Shown here piece after piece: positions 35,601 through 45,104 of a stretch of DNA of 64,000 nt (position 1 is its first letter; each line of letters opens with the position of its first letter). Origin of the DNA: an uncultured Lachnospiraceae bacterium (lineage in GTDB: Bacteria > Bacillota > Clostridia > Lachnospirales > Lachnospiraceae); assembly GCA_902768735.1 (NCBI GenBank), contig CACXMK010000031.1, positions 1 to 64,000 of the forward strand, read 5' to 3'. A model generated the notes under the pieces. That model had not been told where the DNA came from. It was given only the letters and a program-made list of their open reading frames with translations, and did not search any database. The translations under genes were made by a program, and so were the position numbers.

Positions 35601-35861
35601 ATGGCAAACATTAAATCTGCCAAGAAGAGGATTCTTACAAGCGCCAAGAAGGCTGCTGCGAACAAAGCTGTTAAGTCTTCCGTGAAGACTGCGATCAAGA
35701 AGGTCAACAAGGCTGTTGAAGCCGGTGACAAAGCGGCTGCATCCGCTGCTCTTATCGCTGCAGAAGCTACGATCGACAAGGCTGCCAGCAAGGGTGTCCT
35801 TCATAAGAACAACGCTTCCCGCAAGGTTTCCCGTCTGGCCAGCAAGATCAACAATATCTGA
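35601..35861 (+). CDS. rpsT: 30S ribosomal protein S20
   Basis: S20 (86 residues) binds 16S rRNA early in 30S assembly. Lys/Ala-rich helical protein with the typical MANIKSAKKRI start and C-terminal LHKNNASRKVSRLASKIN. The ATG at 35601 follows GGAGG; the frame's upstream ATG at 35586 covers the ribosome site. It is a lone plus-strand gene with its own promoter and terminator. Confidence 0.98.
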   Translation: MANIKSAKKRILTSAKKAAANKAVKSSVKTAIKKVNKAVEAGDKAAASAALIAAEATIDKAASKGVLHKNNASRKVSRLASKINNI

Positions 35862-35891
35862 GCTGACAGAAACCATTAAGAGATATAACAG

Positions 35892-35929
35892 GCCGGTTGC
35901 CCATTGACCCCGGGCAGCCGGCTCTTTTA
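35892..35929 (+). terminator. rpsT terminator
   Basis: An 11-bp stem (GCCGGTTGCCC / GGGCAGCCGGC, 35892-35922) followed by TCTTTTATTT. Confidence 0.85.
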
Positions 35930-35954
35930 TTTGTAAACTGCTTTATAAACCAAT

Positions 35955-36025
35955 ACACAAATAGAGCCATGCGACGATCTGCCCAACTTTTTGGACAGCG
36001 TATCCGTCTGCATGGCTCTTTGTGT
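35955..36025 (-). terminator. Long hairpin after the CobW-DUF1980 gene
   Basis: Outer stem ACACAA(AT)AGAGCCATGC with GCATGGCTCTTTGTGT (16 bp and a 2-nt bulge), inner stems GACG/CGTC and CTGTCC/GGGCAG. It lies 36 bp past the stop codon at 36061. The U-tract on the leftward strand is weak, so it could also be a small RNA or a remnant of a palindromic element. Confidence 0.5.
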
Positions 36026-36060
36026 TTTAAGTTCTTTTAGATCTCTGTTCCGGGTCTTGG

Positions 36061-37005
36061 TCATCCCGCAAAATTGATCACCGGTTCCTTGGGCTGCGCT
36101 GTCTTTTCAACGCTCTGCGCGTAGAGAACGATCCCTTTTCCTTCATATTCGGAAAAATCCTCGTAGGATACTCTCGCTCTGACCCTTACCCAGGTCCTTT
36201 CAGGGAAGATCTTTTCCTGTCCTGCCCTGCAAGCATATCCCAGGAACGACATATCATTCGCGCAGCATGTCATCGCCATCCTGCCCGCCACAAAGTACCC
36301 CTTCGGGAACTGATCCGGGATCATGACCATTCCGGTGTATTCGATCTCTTTTCCGTAGTATCTGTCCGGATGTTCCATCGCATCGAGATACCAGATGCCG
36401 TAGTCCAGGTTCTCGAGGATGATTGGCTCTTTGTGGATATCGTAAGGGAGATCTTCTTCCGTTGTCATGTCGATCTCACCGCCCGCGTCCTCGAAGATGA
36501 GGTCTGCCTGCTGGTTGATCGCCTTGACGTTTCTCTTGTAGCTGATCAGAGTCTTTTCATCGATCCCGTCGCAGCGGTTGAACATGATAAGTTCCGAACC
36601 GCGGAGCTGTTCCGCGATCAGTGACCTCATGTTCGTAAAATACATGGAAAACGTGGATGCGTCAATCACGGTGATCTGCTGTTCAAGCCTCCATGCTCTG
36701 GGGAGCCTGAAGTTCTTGAAGTTCCACATGCCGTTGTATTCGATCAGGATCCTCTCAGGTCTGTGTTTTGCCTCAAGGGCCATCATCGCGGAAGGTGTCA
36801 GATCCTCCTCGTTCTCAAATACTTCCATGACCGTATTCGTCTGCCTGAGCAGACGATCCGTATACTCTTCCTCGCCTTCTTCACAGACGATCAGGAGCGT
36901 TGTTCCGGACGTCTGAAAATAGGGCTGCGCGATCGTGTAGGAGAAGAAAGAAGTCTTTCCGCTATCAAGAAATCCGTTGATCACATATACCGGTTTTTGT
37001 ACCAT
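36061..37005 (-). CDS. CobW-family GTPase fused to a DUF1980-like domain
   Basis: COG0523 metal-related GTPase of 314 residues. N-terminal G domain: Walker A GFLDSGKTS at 11-19, ILIEYNG strand, NRCD at 143-146. The usual CxCC metal motif between switch regions is missing. From about 205 on, the sequence changes to a pattern like the C-terminal domain of YcgQ/TIGR03943 proteins: YYGKEIEYTGMV, AMTCCANDMSFLGYAC (Cys247-Cys248) and WVRVRARVS. A second CobW gene lies 49 bp upstream. A role in zinc or other metal handling is inferred. Confidence 0.85.
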   Translation of the reverse strand: MVQKPVYVINGFLDSGKTSFFSYTIAQPYFQTSGTTLLIVCEEGEEEYTDRLLRQTNTVMEVFENEEDLTPSAMMALEAKHRPERILIEYNGMWNFKNFRLPRAWRLEQQITVIDASTFSMYFTNMRSLIAEQLRGSELIMFNRCDGIDEKTLISYKRNVKAINQQADLIFEDAGGEIDMTTEEDLPYDIHKEPIILENLDYGIWYLDAMEHPDRYYGKEIEYTGMVMIPDQFPKGYFVAGRMAMTCCANDMSFLGYACRAGQEKIFPERTWVRVRARVSYEDFSEYEGKGIVLYAQSVEKTAQPKEPVINFAG

Positions 37006-37054
37006 ATTTTCATTTCCTCTGTATTGTCAATTCTTCTGTCCGGGCAACGTCATT

Positions 37055-38329
37055 TTACTTGCGGAACAGGTCAGCGATCGCGTCTTCCTTCAGCTGTGCT
37101 CCGATCACGCAGATCTTTCCGGTGACGTCCGCCGCGCCAAAACGCACTTCAGTCTCTCCGGGAACGTAATCAAAGTGTATCCAACGTCCTTCCGTATCGG
37201 GGACCATTCCCTTGGAGCGGAGGATAATGCCGTAAGTCTCCTCATCCTCCAATTTACTGAGGATCTGCCGGATCTCCTCCTCAGAGTACTTCGCGGGTGT
37301 CTCCATGCCCCAGCTGACAAAGATCTCGTCCGCGTCATGGCCGCCATGATGGTGGTGGTGATGATGATGGTCATGGGACCTGTAGATCCTGTTCCCCTTC
37401 TCGTCGACGACCACTTCTGCGTGATCATGATCGTGATCATCGTCATCATGATCGTGGTGATGATGGTGGTGATGCTCGTGCTCATCCTCGTCGTCGTCAT
37501 CATGATCGTGGTGATGATGGTGATGCTCATGCTCATCCTCGTCATCATCATGGTGATGATGGTGGTGATGCTCGTGCTCATCCTCGTCGTCATCATGATC
37601 ATGGTGATGATGGTGATGCTCATGTTCATCCTCGTCGTCATGATCGTGATGATGGTGATGATGCTCATGCTCCTCTTCTTCATCATGATCATGTTCTTCC
37701 AGGAATTCCTTGAGAAGTTCTGCCTGAAGGTCCGCTCCGCCCTCGATCGCAGCGAGGATCTGTTTGCCGTCAAGCTCAGCGATCGGTGTTGTAATGATCG
37801 TCGCCTTCTTGTTATGGGCTCGAAGGATCTCCACGCATTCCGCGATCTTCGCGTCACTGGCCTTGTCTGTCCTTGTAAGGATGATCGTACCGGCGTACTC
37901 GATCTGATTGGCGAAAAACTCGCCGAAATTCTTCAGATAGAGCTTGCACTTGGAAGCATCCACTACTGCGACAGCGCTGTTCAGCTCCATGTCAGAGCCC
38001 TCCGCAGCACCCTGAACAGCCTCCATGATATCGGATAGCTTTCCGACACCTGAGGGCTCGATCAGGATCCTTTCAGGCTCGTAGGTCTTCATAACTTCTC
38101 TGAGCGCCGTTCCGAAATCACCTACAAGAGAGCAGCAGATGCATCCGGAGTTCATCTCTCGGATCTCGATCCCTGCCTCTTTTAAAAATCCACCGTCAAT
38201 GCCGATCTCGCCGAATTCATTTTCGATCAGGACCACACGCGTGCCCGCCAGCGCGTCCGCGATGAGTTTTTTGATCAGTGTAGTCTTTCCTGCGCCGAGA
38301 AATCCGGAGACAATATCGATCTTGGTCAT
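37055..38329 (-). CDS. CobW-family GTPase with a long His/Asp metal-binding region
   Basis: COG0523 metallochaperone-type GTPase of 424 residues. Walker A GFLGAGKTT at 9-17, the CICC metal motif at 63-66, and a C-terminal CobW domain (from about 335, VRFGAADVTGKICVIGAQL). Between them, residues 213-302 are five tandem units of 15-17 residues made almost only of His, Asp and Glu, plus a run of eight His near 321-328. Such regions bind zinc, nickel or cobalt. Start has GAAGGG. It forms a pair with the CobW-DUF1980 gene; zinc transfer to client enzymes is a reasonable inference. Confidence 0.93.
   Translation of the reverse strand: MTKIDIVSGFLGAGKTTLIKKLIADALAGTRVVLIENEFGEIGIDGGFLKEAGIEIREMNSGCICCSLVGDFGTALREVMKTYEPERILIEPSGVGKLSDIMEAVQGAAEGSDMELNSAVAVVDASKCKLYLKNFGEFFANQIEYAGTIILTRTDKASDAKIAECVEILRAHNKKATIITTPIAELDGKQILAAIEGGADLQAELLKEFLEEHDHDEEEEHEHHHHHHDHDDEDEHEHHHHHHDHDDDEDEHEHHHHHHHDDDEDEHEHHHHHHDHDDDDEDEHEHHHHHHHDHDDDDHDHDHAEVVVDEKGNRIYRSHDHHHHHHHHGGHDADEIFVSWGMETPAKYSEEEIRQILSKLEDEETYGIILRSKGMVPDTEGRWIHFDYVPGETEVRFGAADVTGKICVIGAQLKEDAIADLFRK
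37424..37693 (-). repeat. Coding tandem repeat for the His/Asp region
   Basis: Five units of about 45-51 nt encode HEHHHHHHDHDDEDE-like blocks. Unit lengths differ by whole codons, so copy number can vary without a frameshift. Confidence 0.9.
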
Positions 38330-38357
38330 TCTAAATCCCTTCTTTCTTAAATAAATA

Positions 38358-38398
38358 CAGCGCTCCCCGGCCAGTTTCGAACTGTTTCCGGGGCGCTG
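38358..38398 (-). terminator. Hairpin between rnpB and the His-rich CobW gene
   Basis: A strong stem (CAGCGC...GCGCTG with CCCGG/CCGGG, 38358-38398) followed leftward by TATTTATTT. It lies only 29 bp before the CobW start. It is either the rnpB terminator or an attenuator for CobW; no separate CobW promoter is seen in this gap. Confidence 0.6.
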
Positions 38399-38410
38399 AA
38401 TAGTAACAAA

Positions 38411-38654
38411 ATATGAGCAGAGCTGTAAGCCGGGTTATGTCTTGGACGATCATCTGTCTAGGACCGCCGTCGCCGACGGCCTCAAGCGACCCACCTGAGA
38501 GCTGGCCGGGCAAGCTCACTGCTCTCGTTTCGGTCTTGCTTCGGATGGGGTTTACATGGCTCTCCGTGTTACCACGAAGACGGTAGTCTCTTACACTGCC
38601 TTTCCACCCTTACGGGCAGGACCTGCAGCCGCGATCGCCCGCCCTGCTCATTTC
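38411..38654 (-). ncRNA. rnpB: RNase P RNA, internally deleted in this sequence
   Basis: Catalytic RNA for tRNA 5' maturation. Both ends are present: P1 forms between ATGAGCAG (38651-38644) and CTGCTCAT (38420-38413), and the promoter is in place. Conserved 3' parts are clear: GTAAGGGTGGAAAGG, GTAAGAGACTACCG, AAACCCCATC, GGTCGCTTGAG, AGATGATCGTCC and ACATAACCCGGCTTAC. The universally conserved GAGGAAAGTCC (5' P4 strand) and the segment after it are missing: CGATCGCGGCTGCAGG (5' P2/P3) runs directly into TCCTGCCCGTAAGGG. The RNA is about 244 nt versus roughly 350-400 usual. As written it should be inactive. Confidence 0.85.
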
Positions 38655-38660
38655 TACTGC

Positions 38661-38689
38661 ATTTTACTCGCAGGGTTGATTGTTGTCAA
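38661..38689 (-). promoter_or_regulatory. rnpB promoter
   Basis: On the minus strand TTGACA (38684-38689), 17 nt, TAAAAT (38661-38666). The predicted start at about 38654 coincides with the base of helix P1, showing that the rnpB 5' end is native. Confidence 0.75.
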
Positions 38690-38698
38690 CTTCCGCTA

Positions 38699-40360
38699 TC
38701 ACTCAGCTGTAAAACAGCTGCCGCCAACAAATTCCCTGAGAATGGAGTTTGTGGGTACCGACGCCGTATCTACGCCGACAAAATACTCCATGAATTTGAG
38801 GAGGCGCTTTGCCTCATAAAACTCCGGTTCGTTCGGTCTGATGTTAAACAGAAGCGGTTCCGCAAACTGCTTGATAACTGACAGCTCGTAGATCAGTACG
38901 GAATTGAAGACCGCGTCTGCGCCGTCCTGGAATGGGAAGATATTCTGGTCTTCTCCAGCTCTCACCTTTGGCCATACCTGGAAAGTGTGCTGTGCGGTAT
39001 TGCCTCTTGTTCTCGCGTCCCTTACCATGCGGCGCAGGAGTCTTGCATCCGTCGAAGGAATCCTGTTGTGCTCGTCAATATTCAGGCTCGTCATACAGCT
39101 GATATAGATCTTGAATTTGTTCTCTTCGGGAAGGTCTTCCGTGGCTTTGGGGTTAAGCCCGTGAATGCCTTCAATGATCAGGATATCATCCGCGTTGAGC
39201 TTAAGATACTTTCCTTTGTACACCCTTTTCCCGGCCTTGAAGTCGAACTGCGGCAGTTCGATCGTTTCCCCTTCGAGAAGGTCCAGCATATCGTCGTTGA
39301 ACAGCTCGATATCGACCGCTTCAAATACTTCGTAATTGTAATTCCCGTCGATATCGATCGGGGTCATCTCGCGGTTTACGAAATAGTTGTCCATACTGAT
39401 AATATGCGGTTTGAGGCCGAACGAACGGAGCTGTACCGCAAGCCTGTGGGCAAACGTGGTCTTACCTGATGAACTCGGTCCGGCTACAAGGACGAACTTT
39501 GTTCCCTTCCTGTCAAAAATCTGCGCGGCGATCTCCCCGATCCTGCGCTCCTGCAGCGCTTCCTGCACAAGGATCATATCGCTTATGCTTCCGCCGCAGA
39601 TAGCGTCGTTGAGATCTCCCACAGTACTTATATTGACAAGGTCTCCCCACTTCGTGGAGAGATAGAGCTGTTCGAACAGGCTCTCCTGTTCCTCGAATTC
39701 TTCGATCTCAAAAGGATTCTCCTGTCTAGGAAGGATCAGAAGCAGTCCGCCGTTGTAAGCTTTGACTTTGAAGAGATTGACGTAGCCGGGAGAAGGGAGC
39801 ATGTACCCGTAAAAATAGTCATAATATCCCTCCATATTGTAGACATTGATGGTCGAACCCCGGCGGTAATGGAACAGTCTTTCCTTGTCACGCATCCCCT
39901 GACGCTTGAAAAGCTCAACGGCATCATCGATCGGATACGTTTTCTTTGTGATCGGCAGGTTCCTGTCCCTTATGCGCCTCATTTCCTCTTCGACCATGGC
40001 GGCAAATTCGTCCGTCACTTTGATCCCGCCGCGGACAGAACAGAAAAAGGCATTTCCGAGCGTGAACTCTATTTTGACATGGACGGTGTTTCCCTGTTCC
40101 TTCATGATATCTCTGACAGCCTTAACGAGCATCATCTGCGCCGTTCTGACATAAGAGTTATGCCCGGCATTGTCGCGCGTCGTTATAAAGGAGATCACAC
40201 CATCCTTTTCTAACCGCTTGTTTAATTCCCGCATCTTGCCGTTAAAAAATACGAGCGCGATGGAGTTGTTATATTGCGGCTGGTATTTCTTCACAATACT
40301 CTCAAATGTAACTCCCTTGTCAAATTGCTGGATCGCTCCTTTGATCATTACGGTTGGCAT
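38699..40360 (-). CDS. Nucleoside (uridine-type) kinase with TGS/ThrRS-like N-terminus
   Basis: Large uridine-kinase-family protein of 553 residues common in Clostridia. The N-terminal 280 residues resemble the TGS and editing-type domains of threonyl-tRNA synthetase (FHYRRGSTINVYNM). The C-terminal kinase has the P-loop GPSSSGKTT near 300 and SMDNYFVNRE, then ILIIEGIHGLNP. The ATG at 40360 follows AAGGAGG by 5 nt; the GTG at 40366 lies inside the ribosome site. The natural substrate of this fused family is not settled. It ends 45 bp before the rnpB start. Confidence 0.9.
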   Translation of the reverse strand: MPTVMIKGAIQQFDKGVTFESIVKKYQPQYNNSIALVFFNGKMRELNKRLEKDGVISFITTRDNAGHNSYVRTAQMMLVKAVRDIMKEQGNTVHVKIEFTLGNAFFCSVRGGIKVTDEFAAMVEEEMRRIRDRNLPITKKTYPIDDAVELFKRQGMRDKERLFHYRRGSTINVYNMEGYYDYFYGYMLPSPGYVNLFKVKAYNGGLLLILPRQENPFEIEEFEEQESLFEQLYLSTKWGDLVNISTVGDLNDAICGGSISDMILVQEALQERRIGEIAAQIFDRKGTKFVLVAGPSSSGKTTFAHRLAVQLRSFGLKPHIISMDNYFVNREMTPIDIDGNYNYEVFEAVDIELFNDDMLDLLEGETIELPQFDFKAGKRVYKGKYLKLNADDILIIEGIHGLNPKATEDLPEENKFKIYISCMTSLNIDEHNRIPSTDARLLRRMVRDARTRGNTAQHTFQVWPKVRAGEDQNIFPFQDGADAVFNSVLIYELSVIKQFAEPLLFNIRPNEPEFYEAKRLLKFMEYFVGVDTASVPTNSILREFVGGSCFTAE

Positions 40361-40444
40361 AGGCACCTCCTTGTATCCTTTTGTGATCCGACACCTTCGG
40401 TATTCTGTCGTTATCCTGTATGGCTGTCTTTTCTCTGCTTTCCT

Positions 40445-41227
40445 TTATGTCTCGTGAAACGGCGCTCCCCTGTCACAGGATATGATCCTGACAGAAGGCA
40501 CTTCACGTTCAAGATATTCTTTCATGTAGGGAACGAAGATCTTCTCAATGCCGTAATGTCCTGCGTCTATCACGGCTATTCCCTTCTCAACCGCGTCAAT
40601 GCCGTCGTGATGTGTGATATCGCCTGTCACGTAGACATCTGCGCCGGCTTTCACCGCAAGATCGATCTCGCCTTTTCCCGAGCCCGGAAGGATCGCGCAA
40701 GTGACAAGCATCTGATCGGGATTCCCGTAATAGCGCACATGCCCGATCTCAAACACCTCCGCTACCTTTGATGCGAATTCCGAAAGTTTCATCGGCTCCA
40801 TAAGTGTGCCTATCCTTCCGATTCCATCAACAGAGATCTCGTCCTCATAGGTCACTTCCAGGACCTCTCTGTCTGTCAGGTTCAAAAGGTCCGCCGCCGC
40901 ATCCGCCATGCCAAGGACGTCGAAGTTCGTGTGCATCGCATAGCAGGAAATATCGTGCCGCGTCAGATCCAGGATCCTTCTTCCGACGTAGTCACCGTCA
41001 GTGATCCTTTTGATCCCCGTAAAAAGAAGCGGATGATGAGTGATGATCAGATCCGCGTTCTGCAGGATCGCCGCTTCGATCACTTCAGAAGTGGCATCCA
41101 CCGCCAGAGCGATCGTGTGCACCTCTTTGTCCGCATGCCCCACCAAAAGTCCTACATTGTCCCAGGACATCGCAAAACTCTCAGGGCACAGTTCTTCGAG
41201 CATCTGCATGATCTCTTTTACTCTCAT
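40445..41227 (-). CDS. Nif3-like dinuclear metal-centre protein
   Basis: NIF3/YqfO family of hexameric proteins with two metal ions, reported as GTP cyclohydrolase-like in some cases; function largely unknown. 260 residues: metal-ligand motifs ITHHPLLF near 59-66, MHTNFD near 97-102 and the C-terminal DAGHYGIEK. The ribosome site is AAAGGAG. It follows trmK by 12 bp; sigA-trmK-nif3 is a conserved block (sigA-yqfN-yqfO in Bacillus). Confidence 0.94.
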   Translation of the reverse strand: MRVKEIMQMLEELCPESFAMSWDNVGLLVGHADKEVHTIALAVDATSEVIEAAILQNADLIITHHPLLFTGIKRITDGDYVGRRILDLTRHDISCYAMHTNFDVLGMADAAADLLNLTDREVLEVTYEDEISVDGIGRIGTLMEPMKLSEFASKVAEVFEIGHVRYYGNPDQMLVTCAILPGSGKGEIDLAVKAGADVYVTGDITHHDGIDAVEKGIAVIDAGHYGIEKIFVPYMKEYLEREVPSVRIISCDRGAPFHET

Positions 41228-41239
41228 AGACGGCTCCTT

Positions 41240-42023
41240 TTACTCATTTGTGTCAAAATAGTCCAGCGCCGCGCGGATCAGTTCCTCTTTTCTGAGAATC
41301 TGCGCTTTTTTCTCCTGGATGGCGCTTCCGCTGTCAGCCGCCCGTCCCAGAGAATGCAGGATCCTGTCATTGACGCCTTTTTGCCAAAGCAGGTAGCTTC
41401 TTAACATCGAATCCCTCTCCCTTATGAGAACAGGCCCAAACAGGTCTTCCGCATCCCTTAGCAGAACATCTTCTGTCTTTCCCCATACCGGTCCTTTTGT
41501 GGGAGAATGCGTCACATGGATCACCGGGTAATACTTATTGTCTTCCAATACGATCTTTTCGCGGTCGATCCCAAGTCCCAGCTCCCTGAGAGCTCTTCTG
41601 ACATATTCCGGATCCGCCTGGGGCTGAAGGATGAGCTCTTCAAAATCCAATGTCTTTACCGGTTCCCTCAGAAGGATCCTGCTCATGATCCTTCCTCCCA
41701 TACCGGCGATCACGAGTCCTCTCGCTTCTCCGGGATGATATGCGTCAAGACCATCTGACAGTCTCAGCTCTATTTTGTCCGGCACGCAGTAGCGCTCGGT
41801 ATTCTCTCGCGCTTTCCCAAGAGGCCCCTCGATGACATCCATCGCGATTGCACAGTCTATGACGCCATCCATTAGAAGCCTGATCGGAATATGGGCGTGG
41901 TCCGTGCCCACATCGCACAGACAGTATTCTCCCTCAGGACGTCTCCCGTCGGGGCTGCCGACGCCGACCATACCGGCGATCGCCGTCAGCCTCTTTGATA
42001 GTTTCAGATCTTTCTCCATGGAT

Positions 42024-42031
<8 letters not shown>
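41240..42031 (-). CDS. trmK: tRNA (adenine(22)-N1)-methyltransferase
   Basis: Methylates A22 in tRNAs. 263 residues; motif [13 protein letters not shown] near 39-50, then [10 protein letters not shown] and [15 protein letters not shown]. The start is uncertain: TTG at 42031 has AAGGA at 6 nt and overlaps the sigA stop by 8 nt; the ATG at 42019 lacks a ribosome site. Position directly after sigA supports the call. The C-terminal coiled part (about 215-263) is family-typical. Confidence 0.93.
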
Positions 42032-43172
<1,141 letters not shown>

Positions 43173-43250
43173 TTTTATAGATACCTCCGTTTCCAGATAT
43201 ATAAACAGATCCTGTGGATCCTGTTTATCAAAATAGTCCGCGCTTTGCGG

Positions 43251-45089
43251 TCACTCCTCAGCCGGCGCGTCCGACAGCGTAAAGCGGATCTTTTGGAGCG
43301 CCTGCAGGTCCTTCTTTGTCTCAAGCATTTTTAAGAGCATCTCCGGAGAAGGTTCCTGTCCGCTGCTTTCGATCAGTTTCTTCTCTCTTTCCGCCGCTGA
43401 TTTTCTGATGGAGATCACGATATCCCGCAGTGCTTTTTCCTTTTCTCTCGCACCTGTCAGTCCTTTAAGTCTCTTGCTGAACAGAGATGCTGCTTCCTCC
43501 TGTTCTTCGCCGGTCTGGAACATTCCTATGACCGAAGCCGGATTTCCGCCTTCCCCCGATGAAAGGATCTTCCAGCATCCCTCAGCCGCCTGCCGGTACA
43601 GACCTTCCTGAAAGTGTTCGGGACGCAGGTAGGGAGAGATCTGGTCAAAAATCTCCGGCTCGTCAGAAAGCCAGGTAATAAGGAGCTTTTCATCTCTTTC
43701 CGCTCTCTGGTCGCGGAATGCTGCGGGCGCCGTGCTTCGTGACGGTTCCACACGGCTGCCGGTTGTTTCACCGCCGCTCTCCCATACTTTCTGCGCCGCT
43801 CCCGCTCTCCCATAGGAGGCCGTCAAGCGTCTGAGACTCCCCTCATCGACGTAGTAGCGTCTTGCCGCTTCTTTGAGGTAATTCTCTCTTTCTATCTCGT
43901 CCTCGATCCCGCATAGCTTTTCCGCGATCGCGTGATGGAATTTCGTGCGCTGCGCCGGATCGTCCATCGAGTACTCTTTTCCCATCATCCTAAGTTCAAA
44001 GAAAAAGCTGTTCTCCGCATTTTCGATCCTTGCCCTGAACGCTTCACTTCCGTTCTGCTTAATGAATTCATCGGGGTCCTTGCAAGGTGACAGATCGATC
44101 ACCCTTCCCTCGATCCCTGCCTTTTTCAGGATACCGATGCTCCGCAGCGCTGCCCTGACGCCGGCGTTATCGTTGTCATACGCGAGGAGGACCGTTTTGG
44201 AATACCTTTTGAGCAGCGCCGCCTGTCCCTCCGTAAAGGAAGTCCCAAGTGACGCGACAGCTTCATGAAACCCGGCCTGGTGCATCGAGATCACGTCCAT
44301 GTAACCCTCACAGAGGATCTTATAGGATTCCCTTGACCTCTTTGCAATGTGAAGGCCGTACAGATTTCTGCTTTTGTCAAATATCTCCGTCTCCGGCGAA
44401 TTGAGGTACTTGGGTTTTGCATCCCCCATGACCCTTCCGCCGAAACCGATCACCTGCCCGCGCACATCCATGATCGGAAACATCACGCGGTTCCAGAATT
44501 TATCGTGAAGACCTCTCTTTTCATCAAAAACAGCTACGCCGGACTCGAGGATCAGGTCGTCCGGATAGCCCAGGCTCCGCAGATGCTTCACAAGATCGCT
44601 GTCGGAGCCGTCCGCGTAACCGAGTCCGAAATCTCTCATCGTCGGCGCGTCCAGGTTTCTGTCAACGAGATAGCGCAGTCCTTTTCGTCCCTTTTGCGAC
44701 CGCAGGAGCTTGTAATAATAGACCGCGGTCTCCTTATTGACAGCCCTTAGCTTCTGGCGCTTCTCCTCCCGCCTTTTTGCCTCTTCGCTGTAATTCACCT
44801 CCGGGAGCTTGATCCCTGCGCGGTCCGCCAGCGACTGAAGCGCTTCCTGAAAACTGTAATTCTCATACTTCATCAGGAAGGTTACCGCGTTGCCGCCCGC
44901 ACCGCATCCAAAACAGTAAAAGATCTGTTTCGTTTCCGACACCGAAAAAGACGGGGTTTTCTCGTTATGGAAAGGACACAGGCCAAAATAGTTCGCGCCT
45001 TTCTTTTGCAGATGGACGTAAGATCCCACCACATCCACGATATTATTGGATCGAAGGACCTCCTCCACTTTATCATCAGGATAATACAT
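43251..45089 (-). CDS. dnaG: DNA primase DnaG
   Basis: Makes RNA primers at the replication fork. 612 residues: the zinc finger CPFHNEKTPSF with CFGCGAGG (Cys38, His41, Cys59, Cys62), the RNA polymerase core with EGYMDVISMHQAG and TOPRIM-type AYDNDNAGVRAA, and a C-terminal helicase-binding domain (from about 460). It lies between dgt and sigA. The start has only a weak GGGAAA ribosome site, suggesting coupling to dgt (15 bp upstream). Confidence 0.98.
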   Translation of the reverse strand: MYYPDDKVEEVLRSNNIVDVVGSYVHLQKKGANYFGLCPFHNEKTPSFSVSETKQIFYCFGCGAGGNAVTFLMKYENYSFQEALQSLADRAGIKLPEVNYSEEAKRREEKRQKLRAVNKETAVYYYKLLRSQKGRKGLRYLVDRNLDAPTMRDFGLGYADGSDSDLVKHLRSLGYPDDLILESGVAVFDEKRGLHDKFWNRVMFPIMDVRGQVIGFGGRVMGDAKPKYLNSPETEIFDKSRNLYGLHIAKRSRESYKILCEGYMDVISMHQAGFHEAVASLGTSFTEGQAALLKRYSKTVLLAYDNDNAGVRAALRSIGILKKAGIEGRVIDLSPCKDPDEFIKQNGSEAFRARIENAENSFFFELRMMGKEYSMDDPAQRTKFHHAIAEKLCGIEDEIERENYLKEAARRYYVDEGSLRRLTASYGRAGAAQKVWESGGETTGSRVEPSRSTAPAAFRDQRAERDEKLLITWLSDEPEIFDQISPYLRPEHFQEGLYRQAAEGCWKILSSGEGGNPASVIGMFQTGEEQEEAASLFSKRLKGLTGAREKEKALRDIVISIRKSAAEREKKLIESSGQEPSPEMLLKMLETKKDLQALQKIRFTLSDAPAEE

Positions 45090-45104
45090 CGTTAGGTTTT
45101 CCCG

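Noticed and set aside
36977..38038. 353-codon plus-strand open frame with Met/Val-rich runs
   Set aside because: Antisense of the His/Asp repeats of the CobW gene; the hydrophobic runs are the complement of His codons.
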